This document shows, piece after piece, positions 16,466 to 26,104 of a stretch of DNA of 64,000 nt. The position numbers were made by a program, and so were the translations under genes. Positions within the stretch are counted from its first letter, which is position 1. Every line of letters begins with the position of its first letter. The stretch is from Actinomyces sp. HMSC035G02. Lineage in GTDB: Bacteria > Actinomycetota > Actinomycetes > Actinomycetales > Actinomycetaceae. The stretch covers positions 171,016-235,015 of the forward strand of contig KV835892.1 in NCBI GenBank assembly GCA_001838165.1, written 5' to 3'. Under the pieces are notes generated by a model. It made no database searches. It saw only the letters and a list, made by a program, of their open reading frames with translations, and had not been told where the DNA came from.

Positions 16466-17083
16466 TCAGTCGAAGAGCGAGATGTCGCCAGCGCCGACGC
16501 GCGCGACGACAGCGTCCCCGCCAGCGAAGTCGATGACCGTGGTCGGCTCAGCGACGCCCACGGGACCCACGACCACCAGGTCGACCTGGTGCCCAATGCG
16601 CTCATCCACGTCGAAACCGTCCGTCAGCGGCTCTTCCTCGCCCGGCATGATGAGCGTCGAGCAGGCCAGGGGCTCGCCCAGCGCCTCGACGATCGCCTGC
16701 GTGATGACATGATCGGGGATGCGCACGCCCACCGTGTGCTTCTTCTTGTTCAGCATGATGCGCGGGACCTCCTTGGTCCCCCGCAGGATAAACGTGTAGG
16801 GTCCGGGGGTGAGCGCCTTCATGGTGCGGAACTCGTGATTATCGATGATGACGAGCTCGCCCAGCTGCGCAAACGAGTGGCACAGCAGCGAGAAGTTGTG
16901 CTTGTCATCGAGCTTACGGATGGCACGGATCGTGTCCATACCCGCCTTATTGCCCGCCTTCGTGGCGATCGCGTAGCCGGAGTCGGTGGGCAGCGCGATC
17001 GTGCCGCCGCGTTCCAGCAGGTCAACGACCGTGTTGACCAGACGTGCCTGCGGATTCTCAGGGTGCATCTCGACGTACGACAT
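16466..17083 (-). CDS. YciO-type Sua5/YrdC-fold protein (threonylcarbamoyladenylate synthase-like)
   Basis: A single-domain YrdC-fold protein of 205 residues, the length of E. coli YciO. Members bind ATP and RNA; relatives make threonylcarbamoyl-AMP for the t6A tRNA modification, but YciO itself is a divergent branch whose role is not settled. Conserved blocks are A-L-P-T-D-S-G-Y-A near 31-39, R-A-I-R-K-L-D-D-K-H-N-F, L-T-P-G-P-Y-T-F-I-L-R-G-T-K-E-V-P-R and T-T-V-I-D-F near the end. I start at the ATG 17081-17083, which matches the YciO N-terminus; five more codons are open upstream. It ends 4 bases before the Fes-like start. Confidence 0.85.
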   Translation of the reverse strand: MSYVEMHPENPQARLVNTVVDLLERGGTIALPTDSGYAIATKAGNKAGMDTIRAIRKLDDKHNFSLLCHSFAQLGELVIIDNHEFRTMKALTPGPYTFILRGTKEVPRIMLNKKKHTVGVRIPDHVITQAIVEALGEPLACSTLIMPGEEEPLTDGFDVDERIGHQVDLVVVGPVGVAEPTTVIDFAGGDAVVARVGAGDISLFD

Positions 17084-17100
17084 ACCCCTATTGTGCACGA

Positions 17101-17131
17101 AACCCCCACCGGTCGGTAACCGATGGGGGTT
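17101..17131 (-). terminator. Terminator-like hairpin after aspS
   Basis: A 13-base-pair stem with one mismatch (17101-17113 with 17119-17131) and a 5-base loop is followed on the minus strand by three U only. It lies between the aspS stop and the YciO-type gene and probably ends aspS transcription. Confidence 0.6.
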
Positions 17132-17157
17132 CCGTGGACAAGGTCACGGCGCCGAAA

Positions 17158-18963
17158 TCACTTCTCGGATTCCTCAGACGCTTCCTCGCCGCGCTTCTTC
17201 GGCTTCGCATCGACGCCGGCTTCCTTACGCTGCGCGGGCGTGATCGGGGCCGGGGCCTCGGTCAGCGGGTCGAAACCGCCGCCGGACTTCGGGAAGGCGA
17301 TGACGTCGCGGATCGACTCGGACTTCGTCAGCAGGGACACGATGCGGTCCCAGCCGAAAGCCACGCCGCCATGCGGCGGGGCGCCGAACTTGAAGGCGTC
17401 CAGCAGGAAGCCGAACTGCGTCTGGGCTTCCTCCTCGCCGATGCCCATCACGTTGAACACGCGGTTCTGGATGTCACGGCGGTGGATACGGATGGAGCCG
17501 CCGCCGATCTCGTTGCCGTTGCAGACGATGTCGTACGCGTAGGCCAGCGCGTTGCCCGGATCCTTGTCGAAGGAGTCAATCCACTCGGGCTTGGGCGAGG
17601 TGAACGCGTGGTGGACGGCCGTCCAGGCGCTGTGGCCCAGCGCAACGTCGCCCTCGGCCTCGGCGTCGCCGGCGGGCTTGAAGAGCGGAGCGTCGACGAC
17701 CCAGGTGAAGGCCCAGGCATCGGGGTCGATGAGGTTGCAGCGCTTGCCGATCTCAAGGCGAGCAGCGCCGAGCAGCTCGCGCGACGGAGTCGGCTTGCCA
17801 GCGGCGAAGAAGATGCAGTCGCCAGGCTTGGCACCGGTGGCGGCAGCAAGGCCCTCACGCTCAGACTCGGTGATGTTCTTAGCGACGGGGCCGCCGAGCG
17901 TGCCGTCCTCGGCAATCGTGACATACGCCAGGCCCTTGGCGCCGCGCGCCTTGGCCCATTCCTGCCACTTGTCGAAGGTGCGACGCGGCTGCGAGCCGCC
18001 ACCGGGCATGACGACGGCACCCACGTAGGGGGCCTGGAACACGCGGAAGGTCGTGTCCTTGAAGTACTCGGTGAGCTCGGTGAGCTCGAGACCGAAGCGC
18101 AGGTCGGGCTTATCCGAGCCGTAGCGCTCCATGGCGTCCTTGTAGGTCATGCGCGGGATCGGCGTGGACAGGTCGTAGCCGATGAGCGCCCACACGTTCT
18201 TCAACACATCCTCGGCGACCTCGATGACGTCGTCCTGGTCCACGAAGCTCATCTCGATGTCGAGCTGGGTGAACTCGGGCTGACGGTCGGCGCGGAAGTC
18301 CTCGTCGCGGTAGCAGCGCGCGATCTGGAAGTAGCGCTCCATACCGGCCACCATGAGCAGCTGCTTGAAGAGCTGGGGCGACTGAGGCAGGGCGTACCAG
18401 GAGCCGGGCGAGAGGCGAGCCGGGACGATAAAGTCGCGGGCGCCCTCGGGGGTCGAACGGGTCAGCGTCGGGGTCTCGATCTCGACGAAGTCGCGGGCGT
18501 AGAGCGCCTCACGAGCGGCGCGGGAGACCTTCGAGCGCAGGCGAATCGCGTACTGCTCGGGCTCGCGACGCAGGTCGAGGTAGCGGTACTTCAGGCGGGT
18601 TTCCTCGCCCACGTTGCCGGAATCTTCAGCATTGGAGGACACCTGGAACGGCAGAGGCGCGCTGGTGTTCAGGATTTCAATATCGTCGCCCATCACCTCG
18701 ATGGCGCCGGTGGCCAGGTGCGGGTTTTCGTTGCCCTCGGGGCGAGCACAGACCTCGCCGGTGACCTTCAGGACGAACTCGGAGCGCAGCTCGTGGGCGA
18801 CACGCTCGTCGCGGACGACAACCTGAGCGATGCCCGACGCGTCGCGCAGGTCGATGAACGCCACGCCACCGTGGTCACGACGACGATCCACCCAACCGGT
18901 GAGCGTCACAGTCTGACCGACAAGGTCGGTGCCGAGGGTTCCAATGTTGTGAGTGCGGAGCAC
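17158..18963 (-). CDS. aspS: Aspartyl-tRNA synthetase
   Basis: A class II synthetase that charges tRNA-Asp (bacterial type with the GAD insertion). I use the GTG at 18961-18963 because an AAAGGA ribosome-binding site lies 8 bases before it and the protein then begins L-R-T-H-N-I-G-T-L like its relatives; eight more codons are open upstream. The length is 601 residues. Motifs include F-V-E-I-E-T-P-T-L (motif 1), [21 protein letters not shown] (motif 2) and F-G-W-D-R-I-V (motif 3). It is transcribed away from the MFS gene. Confidence 0.95.
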   Translation of the reverse strand: MLRTHNIGTLGTDLVGQTVTLTGWVDRRRDHGGVAFIDLRDASGIAQVVVRDERVAHELRSEFVLKVTGEVCARPEGNENPHLATGAIEVMGDDIEILNTSAPLPFQVSSNAEDSGNVGEETRLKYRYLDLRREPEQYAIRLRSKVSRAAREALYARDFVEIETPTLTRSTPEGARDFIVPARLSPGSWYALPQSPQLFKQLLMVAGMERYFQIARCYRDEDFRADRQPEFTQLDIEMSFVDQDDVIEVAEDVLKNVWALIGYDLSTPIPRMTYKDAMERYGSDKPDLRFGLELTELTEYFKDTTFRVFQAPYVGAVVMPGGGSQPRRTFDKWQEWAKARGAKGLAYVTIAEDGTLGGPVAKNITESEREGLAAATGAKPGDCIFFAAGKPTPSRELLGAARLEIGKRCNLIDPDAWAFTWVVDAPLFKPAGDAEAEGDVALGHSAWTAVHHAFTSPKPEWIDSFDKDPGNALAYAYDIVCNGNEIGGGSIRIHRRDIQNRVFNVMGIGEEEAQTQFGFLLDAFKFGAPPHGGVAFGWDRIVSLLTKSESIRDVIAFPKSGGGFDPLTEAPAPITPAQRKEAGVDAKPKKRGEEASEESEK

Positions 18964-19012
18964 TGTGATTCCTTTCGTAGTTACCATCCGCGAGACAGGC
19001 GGCGGCGCTGTT

Positions 19013-19018
19013 ATTGTA
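19013..19018 (-). promoter_or_regulatory. -10 element for aspS
   Basis: TACAAT on the minus strand lies 50 bases before the aspS GTG, in the 102-base divergent gap with the MFS gene. No good -35 box is visible at 16-18 bases. On the plus strand, TAGGAT at 19053-19058 lies only 8 bases before the MFS ATG and would imply a nearly leaderless transcript if used. Confidence 0.4.
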
Positions 19019-19065
19019 CGCCCACCTTCCGAAGAGTCGCGCGTGCCGCGAGTAGGATAGTCACC

Positions 19066-20481
19066 ATGCCCGCCGACGGTTCTTCCTCTTCCACTACCCG
19101 CGCCACCTGGACTCCAGCTGAAATCGGGCTGGCAATCGGCTCGGTTCTTCTCATCACACTCGTTGCTTTCGAGGAACTCGCAGCCACGACGATTATGCCC
19201 GCAGTCGTCCAGTCTTTTGACGCTGCCTCCTGGTACCCGATCGCCTCGGGCGCGGCGTTGGCGGCGCAGCTCAGCGCCACCGTGGTCGCGGGCGCTCTGG
19301 CGGATTGGAAGGGACCCCGTTTAGTCCTGCTCGCGGGATTGGTTCTCTTCGCCGTCGGTTTGGTGGTGTGCGCCGCGGGCACGAACGTGGTTGTGTTCGT
19401 TGTCGGCCGCGCGCTTCAGGGGCTCGGCGGAGGCCTTCTCATTGTCCCGCTGTACGTCCTCGTCGGAGCGGTCGCTACACCCCATCACCGCCCTTCGTTC
19501 TTTGCGTCTTTCTCGTTAGCGTGGGTTCTCCCGTCGCTCGTCGGTCCCGCGATCGCGGCCCACGTGACCCAGGAGTGGGGCTGGCGCTACGTCTTCGGCG
19601 TGGTTCCGCTCTTCGTTGCGGTCGCGGCGCTCCCCATCGCCTACGTCCTGCGCTCGATCCCAACTGCACAGGGGCAGCGCTCCCCCGTGCTCGCGTCCCT
19701 CTCGCGAGACGCCGGGCTTGTCGGAATTGGCGTCATGCTGCTGCAGCTTGCGGGCGCGCTGCCCACACCGCTGGCACAATTCGCGGTCTTCGCCCTCGGC
19801 GCGTGCATCGCGGTCTGGGTGCTGCCCCGTCTCCTGCCGCACGGAACATTCGTATCGCGCCGAGGTATGCCATCGGCGATTCTGGCAAGGCTGAGCGCGA
19901 TGGCCTCACAAGTCGGTCTCGCCGTCATGATTCCGCTGATCCTCCAGCGTGTACACGGGTGGTCCGAGGCATCCTCCGCCTGGTGGGTCACCCTCGGCTC
20001 GCTCACATGGGCCATCGGTGCGGTCGGCCAGGCGCGCGTGCACGATCCGCAGCTGCGACGCCGACTCCCGGTCGTCGGCGGCGCAATGATGGCAGTCGGA
20101 GCGATCCCCGTGGGTGCTCTGCTTCTTCCGTCAATTCCGGTGTGGGTGGCCCTCGTCGGCTGGCTTCTTGTTGGCCTGGGCGTCGGTCTCGTCCACGCAC
20201 CCCTTTCCGTCATGGCACTCGAGGTCACCCCTGAATCCAAGCACGGGCGCGTCGCCTCGTGGCTGCAGGTAGCCGACTCGGCTGGTCCTGCGCTCGAACT
20301 CGCCCTCGTTTCCGTGGCCATGAGCGCGTGGGCCGCCACCGCCACGGTGGGCGGGGCGGCCTACGCTCCCTATTGGGTCATTGCTGCAGCGCTTGCGATC
20401 CTCACCGTGGTTGCCGTGACTCGGCTGCGTCCCTCTTCGGTTCACTCCACGGGCGAGGCAGCTAGCACTCAGTCATCGTAA
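19066..20481 (+). CDS. MFS transporter (drug:H+ antiporter-like)
   Basis: A 471-residue membrane protein with about twelve to fourteen hydrophobic segments. The segment after the second helix has the MFS motif A form [10 protein letters not shown], and [11 protein letters not shown] follows as in the DHA2/EmrB-type drug efflux group. The N-terminal helix carries [10 protein letters not shown], again like that group. The start ATG at 19066 has an AGGA ribosome-binding site 8-9 bases upstream; the same frame is open far to the left, but that part is antisense to aspS and not coding. Its end overlaps the helicase gene end by 13 bases, tail to tail. Substrate unknown. Confidence 0.85.
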   Translation: MPADGSSSSTTRATWTPAEIGLAIGSVLLITLVAFEELAATTIMPAVVQSFDAASWYPIASGAALAAQLSATVVAGALADWKGPRLVLLAGLVLFAVGLVVCAAGTNVVVFVVGRALQGLGGGLLIVPLYVLVGAVATPHHRPSFFASFSLAWVLPSLVGPAIAAHVTQEWGWRYVFGVVPLFVAVAALPIAYVLRSIPTAQGQRSPVLASLSRDAGLVGIGVMLLQLAGALPTPLAQFAVFALGACIAVWVLPRLLPHGTFVSRRGMPSAILARLSAMASQVGLAVMIPLILQRVHGWSEASSAWWVTLGSLTWAIGAVGQARVHDPQLRRRLPVVGGAMMAVGAIPVGALLLPSIPVWVALVGWLLVGLGVGLVHAPLSVMALEVTPESKHGRVASWLQVADSAGPALELALVSVAMSAWAATATVGGAAYAPYWVIAAALAILTVVAVTRLRPSSVHSTGEAASTQSS

Positions 20482-22637
20482 CGGCGCTTGCCGAAGTGGC
20501 GGCGTCCGCCGTCGCGGCCTCCGTCACGGTCCCAACCGCCATCGCGGCCACCCTCACGCTCGCGGCGGGCACGCTTAATGTCCTTCTCCCAGCGCTCGGT
20601 GCGAACCGAGCGGCGCGGACGGGACCCGTCGCCCTTTTCGAAGCGGTGCGGACGCTTCTCATCACGGTCACCGAAGCGGCCCTCGCGATCGCCGTAGCCA
20701 CCGCGGCCTCGGTTATCTCGGTCGAAGTCGCGGCGTTCACGGCGTTCGAAGCCGTCGCGGTCGCCGTGAGAACGGCCGCCGGGGCCCTCGTCCACGCGGA
20801 TGCGCAGCTGGCGGCCCGAGACGTATCCCTTGGAAATACGGGACAGCTGCTCGCCGGACAGGTCCGCGGTGATGTCGACCAGTGAGAAGGTCGGGTAGAT
20901 CTCGATGTTGCCGATGTCGCGGCCGTCGATGCCGCCCTCGCCTGCGATCGCGCCGACGATCGAACCCGGCTTCACGCGGTCCTTCTTACCCACCTCGATG
21001 CGATAGCGCGTACCGGAGCCGGGTGCCGGGCGGCCGCCGCCGCGACGACGGGCACCGTTCGCGCCTCCCTTAATCGGGCGGTCTTTGTCGCGACCGGCCT
21101 CGAAAGTGGCGCCGACGAACTCGCCGGACTCGTCCAGCTGTTCCTCACGGCGGATCTTGCCATTACCGCGACGATCCTTCTCGACGCGGGGGGCGGGGCC
21201 ATCGTCGCCAACAGCCGTCGCCATGAGGGCGGCGGCGATGTCCTCGACGGACATCTCACCGCCGAGGTCGGCGAGCAGACGCTTATACATGTCGAGACGG
21301 CCACGCTCGATGCGAGCGGACAGGCCCTCGAGTAGGCGGCTGGCGCGGAATTCGGAGACGGCTGCGGGCGAGGGAATCTCGACTTCTTCCATCTCGGTGC
21401 CCGTCAGCTTCTCGATACGGCGCAGACGGCCGTGCTCGCGCGGGGTGAAGAAGGTCAGCGCGCGACCCTCGCGACCCGCGCGGCCGGTGCGACCGATGCG
21501 GTGAACGTAGGCCTCGGGCTCGCGCGGAACGTCGAAGTTAACAACGAGGGAAATACGCTCGACATCGAGGCCTCGGGCGGCCACGTCGGTCGCGACCAAC
21601 ACGTCGAGCGAGCCGTTCTTCAGGCGCTCAACCATGCGCTCGCGCTCGGTCTGAGCGACATCGCCGGAAATGCCGGCGGCGCGGAATCCGCGGCTCGACA
21701 GCTCCAGCGACACCTCTTCGACATCGGCGCGCGTGCGCACGAAAACGATGGCGGCGTCAGCCTCTTCCTGGCCTTCCTTGATGTGCTGGGCGCGGGTGGC
21801 CAGCACGCGCGAGAGCGCACCGATCTTGTGCTTGTAGGGCACCACCGCGTAGGTCTGATGGATGGTATCCACCGTCGAAGACTCGGTGGAGACCGCGACC
21901 TTGACCGGATCCTTCAGGTGCTCGCGGGCGACCTTTTCGATGGCGGCGGGCATCGTCGCGCTGAACAGGGCCGTCAGGCGATCATCCGGGGCGCTCGACG
22001 CGATCGTCTCCACATCCTCAGCAAAGCCCATACGCAGCATTTCGTCGGCCTCGTCGAGGACCAGCATGCGCACGTTCGACAGGTCGAGGGCGCCCTTCTC
22101 GATGAGGTCGATGACGCGACCCGGAGTGCCGACGACAACCTGAGCGCCGCGCTTGAGCGCACCGATCTGCGGGCCGTAGGGCGAGCCACCGTAGACGGGA
22201 ACGACGTCGAGGCGGGCCGTACGTGCGGCGAAATCCTCGATCGCCTGGGCGCTCTGCATCGCGAGCTCACGGGTGGGGGCAAGCACGAGGGCCTGGACGT
22301 CGCGCTCGTCCGCGTCGACAATCGCCAGAAGCGGCAGACCGAATGCAGCGGTCTTACCGGTACCGGTCTGGGCGATGCCGACGACGTCGCGCAGCTCCAG
22401 CAGCGGCGGAATAGCAGCGGCCTGAATCGGGGTGGGGACGCGGAATCCCATGTCGGTGACGGCCGCGAGGATCTCCTCGGGCAGGCCGAGGCTCGCGAAG
22501 GGCACGGTATCCGCATCCTCCTCGTCCGCGCCGTGATCATCGAGATCACGGTCATCGTCGAGGTCGTCGATATCGTCGGCAATTGCCGTCATCTCGCGCT
22601 CATCGTCAGCGCGTTCCATGAAATCGTCAGAGGGCAT
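20469..22637 (-). CDS. DEAD-box RNA helicase (DeaD/CsdA-like)
   Basis: An ATP-dependent RNA helicase of the DeaD/CsdA group, acting in ribosome assembly and mRNA turnover, often at low temperature. The 722 residues begin with an acidic tail, then the Q motif (T-P-I-Q) near 70, Walker A A-Q-T-G-T-G-K-T at 89-96, D-E-A-D at about 193-196, S-A-T and H-R-I-G-R-T-G-R-A-G. A DbpA-type RNA-binding domain follows at about 540-615 (R-I-E-V-G-K...G-A-I-A-G-E-G-G), and the C-terminus is a long Arg/Gly/Asp-rich, disordered tail. AAGGA precedes the ATG. The leader is over 100 bases if the repeats at 22716-22755 mark the promoter. Confidence 0.92.
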   Translation of the reverse strand: MPSDDFMERADDEREMTAIADDIDDLDDDRDLDDHGADEEDADTVPFASLGLPEEILAAVTDMGFRVPTPIQAAAIPPLLELRDVVGIAQTGTGKTAAFGLPLLAIVDADERDVQALVLAPTRELAMQSAQAIEDFAARTARLDVVPVYGGSPYGPQIGALKRGAQVVVGTPGRVIDLIEKGALDLSNVRMLVLDEADEMLRMGFAEDVETIASSAPDDRLTALFSATMPAAIEKVAREHLKDPVKVAVSTESSTVDTIHQTYAVVPYKHKIGALSRVLATRAQHIKEGQEEADAAIVFVRTRADVEEVSLELSSRGFRAAGISGDVAQTERERMVERLKNGSLDVLVATDVAARGLDVERISLVVNFDVPREPEAYVHRIGRTGRAGREGRALTFFTPREHGRLRRIEKLTGTEMEEVEIPSPAAVSEFRASRLLEGLSARIERGRLDMYKRLLADLGGEMSVEDIAAALMATAVGDDGPAPRVEKDRRGNGKIRREEQLDESGEFVGATFEAGRDKDRPIKGGANGARRRGGGRPAPGSGTRYRIEVGKKDRVKPGSIVGAIAGEGGIDGRDIGNIEIYPTFSLVDITADLSGEQLSRISKGYVSGRQLRIRVDEGPGGRSHGDRDGFERRERRDFDRDNRGRGGYGDREGRFGDRDEKRPHRFEKGDGSRPRRSVRTERWEKDIKRARREREGGRDGGWDRDGGRDGGRRHFGKRRYDD

Positions 22638-22865
22638 AATTCATCCTTGCGTGGTGCAATCGGTGTCAGCAAAACCATCGGGGCGGGCCTACTCGGCTCC
22701 TCGGCGCGGCCTCACCCATAACAACAAATCCCGCATCCCGCGGGCACCATAACAAGGGGCAGCGCCTCATCGCTATGACCAGCATACCCTCGCGCGCAGC
22801 TCGTAGAGGCGCGTGGTCGGCGAACTCACTGTCAGCGAATCGTCCCTTCGTCGCTCAGACGGCGC
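22638..22865. promoter_or_regulatory. Helicase upstream region with a 31-base-spaced direct repeat
   Basis: This 228-base gap holds two copies of ccataacaa at 22716-22724 and 22747-22755, 31 bases apart, close to three helical turns. On the minus strand they read TTGTTATGG and include a possible -10 (TATGGT). A small GC stem (cccgc..gcggg) lies between them. No gene is seen. Confidence 0.35.
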
Positions 22866-24455
22866 TCAGAGCGGCAGGCGGGCAAGGAACGAGGCAATCG
22901 TCACCTGTCGATTGTCCTCGGACCGCAGGGGAGCAACAACGAGTCGATCGACAGCATCACGGCACAGTCCCTGCAGGTCTCGCATCACGACGCGTCGACG
23001 CCGCGATGCAGCCCACCGGGCGAGTGCCCGGCTCATGCACGCGCACAGAACCGTGATCAAAAGGCCCAACGCGACAAGAGCCGTCGGAAGCGGAATCGGC
23101 CCGAGCGCGGGGACGCGAACGTCAATGAGGACAGCCCTACCCAGGTGCACGAGAACAATCCACGCCACGCCCACGACGACGCCGAGCCACGCAAGCAGCT
23201 GCGCTCCTCCCAGCACACGACACAGCGCCGGGGCTCCGGTCGACACGCGGATGTGCTCAGCAACCTCGCGATGCGCAGCGTCTGGAACCTCTCGCGCCCC
23301 GCTGAGCGCGCGCTCGACCAGCGCCGCGCGCCAACGGGCAGGACGCGCCTGCGCGCGCTCCCCAACGGCCCCGCGCACAGCGTTGACGAAGGAAGCTTCA
23401 TCGGAGGCGGACCGAGTCGGCAGCGTCGGAGTCGTCGCACCCTCGGCGCGCGACTCATCGTCCAGATGCAGGCGGCGAAGCGGGTCCGCACCCGTACGCG
23501 TTAGCCAGCGCAAGGGCAACCAGCCACCCGCCCGGCGTCCGGCACGCAGCGTCGAGTCAGCCACGGCCTCGGCGATGATGGGAGCACCCGCAAGATCGGC
23601 CGCCGTGCCAGCCAATTCGGCGGCCAGACCATCGGTCTCGAGACCTCGAACCGTGCCGGTCAGCTCCAAGGACTCACGCAGCAGCCGAGAGGCCTCACGC
23701 AGCGCAGCACGCGCGCGCGACGCCTGCCGCGAGACCCTCTCGGCCTCACGCGTCAGGTACTTAATGAGCGTGCGCATGCCATCGCCCGTCGTCGACGACA
23801 CCGCGAAGACCTCAGCGTCAGCCACGCCGCGCTCACTCAGCAGACGACGCAGGTCCTGCTCGATCGCATCACGCTCGGGCATGGAGATGGTATCGATGTG
23901 CGTGAGGACAACCGTCACCGAAGCGTGAGACGAGCGCAAGCGCGCCAACCACTCGTCGTGAAGACGCGCATCCGCGTACTTCTGCGGATTGACGACAACA
24001 ACGAGCGCGTCGACACGCGATGCTAGGCGATCGGTGATCTCCGCGTGGCTGGCCTCGACCGAATCGATGTCCGGCAGATCGACGACGACGGTGTTGCCAG
24101 GGAGTGCCTGCGGAGCCTCCACCCGGCGACCGATGCCCAGCCACCCCAGCAGTTCCTGCGGTTCTCGGCCTCGCGGCAGCACGGCGCACGCTTCATTCGT
24201 CGTGGGGCGTCGAACACCTGCGGTGACGACCTCTCCCCCGCTGAGCGCATTCACCAGAGAGGACTTGCCAGCGCCCGTGCCTCCCAGCATGCCGATGACA
24301 CACCAGGACGGGTCGACCTCGCTACGTTCGGACGTCACGTCAATGAGCTCGCGAATACGCGCCAGGGTCTGGTCATCGAGATCCCGAGCAGCCACAGTGC
24401 ATATCTCGTCGAGCTGCTGGGCGGCCGACGCCACGGCGTTCGTCGCTCGCCTCAT
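22866..24455 (-). CDS. Membrane-anchored dynamin/YfjP-like GTPase (second of a pair)
   Basis: A P-loop GTPase with an N-terminal GTP-binding domain. G1 is G-G-T-G-A-G-K-S at 58-65, G3 is D-L-P-D-I-D-S near 130 and G4 is L-T-H-I-D near 195; a threonine of G2 is likely in R-P-T-T-N-E. The middle is helical and Ala/Arg-rich, and two membrane segments lie at about 400-425 and 435-460 before a 60-residue cytoplasmic tail. The total is 529 residues. The start overlaps the stop of the partner GTPase by 4 bases. Streptomyces dynamin-like DynA/DynB also occur as an adjacent, interacting pair in septation; that link is inference here. Confidence 0.8.
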   Translation of the reverse strand: MRRATNAVASAAQQLDEICTVAARDLDDQTLARIRELIDVTSERSEVDPSWCVIGMLGGTGAGKSSLVNALSGGEVVTAGVRRPTTNEACAVLPRGREPQELLGWLGIGRRVEAPQALPGNTVVVDLPDIDSVEASHAEITDRLASRVDALVVVVNPQKYADARLHDEWLARLRSSHASVTVVLTHIDTISMPERDAIEQDLRRLLSERGVADAEVFAVSSTTGDGMRTLIKYLTREAERVSRQASRARAALREASRLLRESLELTGTVRGLETDGLAAELAGTAADLAGAPIIAEAVADSTLRAGRRAGGWLPLRWLTRTGADPLRRLHLDDESRAEGATTPTLPTRSASDEASFVNAVRGAVGERAQARPARWRAALVERALSGAREVPDAAHREVAEHIRVSTGAPALCRVLGGAQLLAWLGVVVGVAWIVLVHLGRAVLIDVRVPALGPIPLPTALVALGLLITVLCACMSRALARWAASRRRRVVMRDLQGLCRDAVDRLVVAPLRSEDNRQVTIASFLARLPL

Positions 24456-26104
24456 GCCAGCACCTCCCGGGCGCTCTCAACGGCCGTCGCCAGCTTGTCG
24501 ACGAGAACCTTGTCGGAAGCGTGGTCAAGGCTCGCGCTCACCGGGGCAACGACATCCGACAGCGACTCGCCGGCGAGGCGTTCGAGCGCCGCACGGGCCT
24601 GCTCGGCCAGCGAGCGAACCGTGCGCTCGCCGAAATAGGCTTCCAGGACGGTCTGCGACAGGGCGGCCGATGCGCCGGCGATACCGACTTCGACACCGGT
24701 AAGACCACCGGTCATCGTAAACGCCGTCACCATCAGCGACACCGTCACGACGTTAATGCCGCCCGCGAGCATGCGCCCGCTGACGCGCGAGGACTCGGCC
24801 TGGCCACGAATGATCTGCGTGACCTCGCGCGTCCACTCCTGCGCGACCGTGCGTGCGCGCTGCGCCGCTGCATCGACATCGAGCAGGTCATCGAAAGACG
24901 ACGTATCGATGACCGAACGCGCCCTGCGCAGGGATTCCCCCCACGCCCGGTGATACTGGTCCGCCAAGCGCTGCGCGAGGCCTCCGGTCAGGTCGCGCTG
25001 CACTTGAACGTCCGGGGCCGCCTGTCCGCGAAGAGCCCCCATGACGCGCGAGCTCAGGCCGGAAAACACACGCGAAACGGTCTTGGACATATCCCACGAA
25101 CCCAGCACCTCGGCGATACGTGCGCTTACTTCGCCGCGCAGCACGTCGTCGCTGGACGAGGAGGACACCTCCCGGGCATAGGAAGCAACGAGCTGGGCGA
25201 TATCATCGGAGGCCGCCTCGAACTCACGGTTGCGCTGCCTCGCAGCCTCGAGCGCGCGAGTCGTCTCCTCCAACGACGAAGCGACGGCACCGGACAGCGA
25301 TCGGCGCACGATCGCGGCGCGTTCCTCGGCATCCCTTCCGATTCCCTCCAGGTATGCGCCAATCGACGCGATTGCCTCGGCGGGCAGGCGGGAGTCGCTC
25401 AGCGGCTGCTCCTCGACCGTATGAATCGCGACCTCACCCAGGCCTCGCCGCTGAGCCAACGCCGCCAGATCCTCACGAATTTCCTGCGTCGCCCCAGCAG
25501 GGACACGGTTGAGCACAATAGCGACACGCAATCCGCGGCTCGCGGCTTCCTCCAGGTGCTTCCACGCCACCGCATCCGCGTAGCGGGCGGCGGTCGTGAC
25601 GAACACCCACAGGTCTGCACCATCGAGCAGCTCCGCAGCCAGGCGACGGTTTCCATCCTCGACGGAATCGATGTCCGGGGCATCCACGATGCCCACGGCG
25701 GGCCACAGCGTCTCCTCGACCGCGATCGTGATCGCATCAAGGCTGTCCCCGCCCGTACCCTCACTCTTCGCCAAGCGTGGCAGCACGCGGTCCGACATGA
25801 ACCACTCGCGTGCCTTGGGCGAGCACACCAACACGGGGCGTCGAGTCGTCGGACGCACCGCGCCCGCCCGGCTCACGTTTCGGCCAAGCAGCGAATTGAC
25901 GAGCGTCGACTTACCCGACCCCGTCGAGCCGCCGACGACCACCAGCACGGGTGCATCCGCGTCCTCGAGGCGCGGCAACACGACGTCCTGCAGGCGTCGC
26001 AGCGCGCGCTCCGCGTCGCCACGACTCCCGTCCGGAATGGCATGGAGCGTTTCCTCGAGGGCTTGCGCCAGCGAGCGAGCTGCTTCAACCGCCGTGAGGG
26101 ACAC
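24452..26104 (-). CDS. Membrane-associated dynamin-like GTPase (first of a pair)
   Basis: A 550-residue GTPase with P-loop G-G-S-T-G-S-G-K-S at 58-66, a switch I candidate R-P-T-T-R-R-P, G3 D-A-P-D-I-D-S near 145 and an unusual G4 (V-L-N-R-V-P) near 200. A helical central region is followed by two closely spaced hydrophobic segments at about 440-480 (V-T-V-S-L-M-V-T-A-F-T-M-T-G-G then a Gly/Ala-rich stretch), a paddle-like or transmembrane hairpin, and a C-terminal helix bundle. The GTG start follows the hisS stop with no gap. Its partner overlaps by 4 bases. The two share architecture and D-(A/L)-P-D-I-D-S motifs, so they are paralogues. Confidence 0.8.
   Translation of the reverse strand: MSLTAVEAARSLAQALEETLHAIPDGSRGDAERALRRLQDVVLPRLEDADAPVLVVVGGSTGSGKSTLVNSLLGRNVSRAGAVRPTTRRPVLVCSPKAREWFMSDRVLPRLAKSEGTGGDSLDAITIAVEETLWPAVGIVDAPDIDSVEDGNRRLAAELLDGADLWVFVTTAARYADAVAWKHLEEAASRGLRVAIVLNRVPAGATQEIREDLAALAQRRGLGEVAIHTVEEQPLSDSRLPAEAIASIGAYLEGIGRDAEERAAIVRRSLSGAVASSLEETTRALEAARQRNREFEAASDDIAQLVASYAREVSSSSSDDVLRGEVSARIAEVLGSWDMSKTVSRVFSGLSSRVMGALRGQAAPDVQVQRDLTGGLAQRLADQYHRAWGESLRRARSVIDTSSFDDLLDVDAAAQRARTVAQEWTREVTQIIRGQAESSRVSGRMLAGGINVVTVSLMVTAFTMTGGLTGVEVGIAGASAALSQTVLEAYFGERTVRSLAEQARAALERLAGESLSDVVAPVSASLDHASDKVLVDKLATAVESAREVLA

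Noticed and set aside
16462-16605. Fes-like frame extending into the YciO-type gene
   Set aside because: The extra 48 residues are Ser/Trp/Arg-rich and antisense-like in composition, with no similarity to Fes; a downstream GTG is a better start.
19053-19068. Leaderless promoter of the MFS gene (TAGGAT 8 bases before the ATG)
   Set aside because: Possible, but a ribosome-binding site-like AGGA overlaps the same bases and no -35 box is seen; not strong enough to claim.
17044-20481. A 1145-codon plus-strand frame suggesting a giant fusion with the MFS transporter
   Set aside because: The first two thirds are antisense to aspS, and the MFS protein starts at its own ribosome-binding site and ATG at 19066.
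20469-20481. Tail-to-tail 13-base overlap of the MFS and helicase genes, repeated in kind at 41760-41772
   Set aside because: Same length twice, but the sequences differ; stop-codon geometry makes this a likely coincidence.
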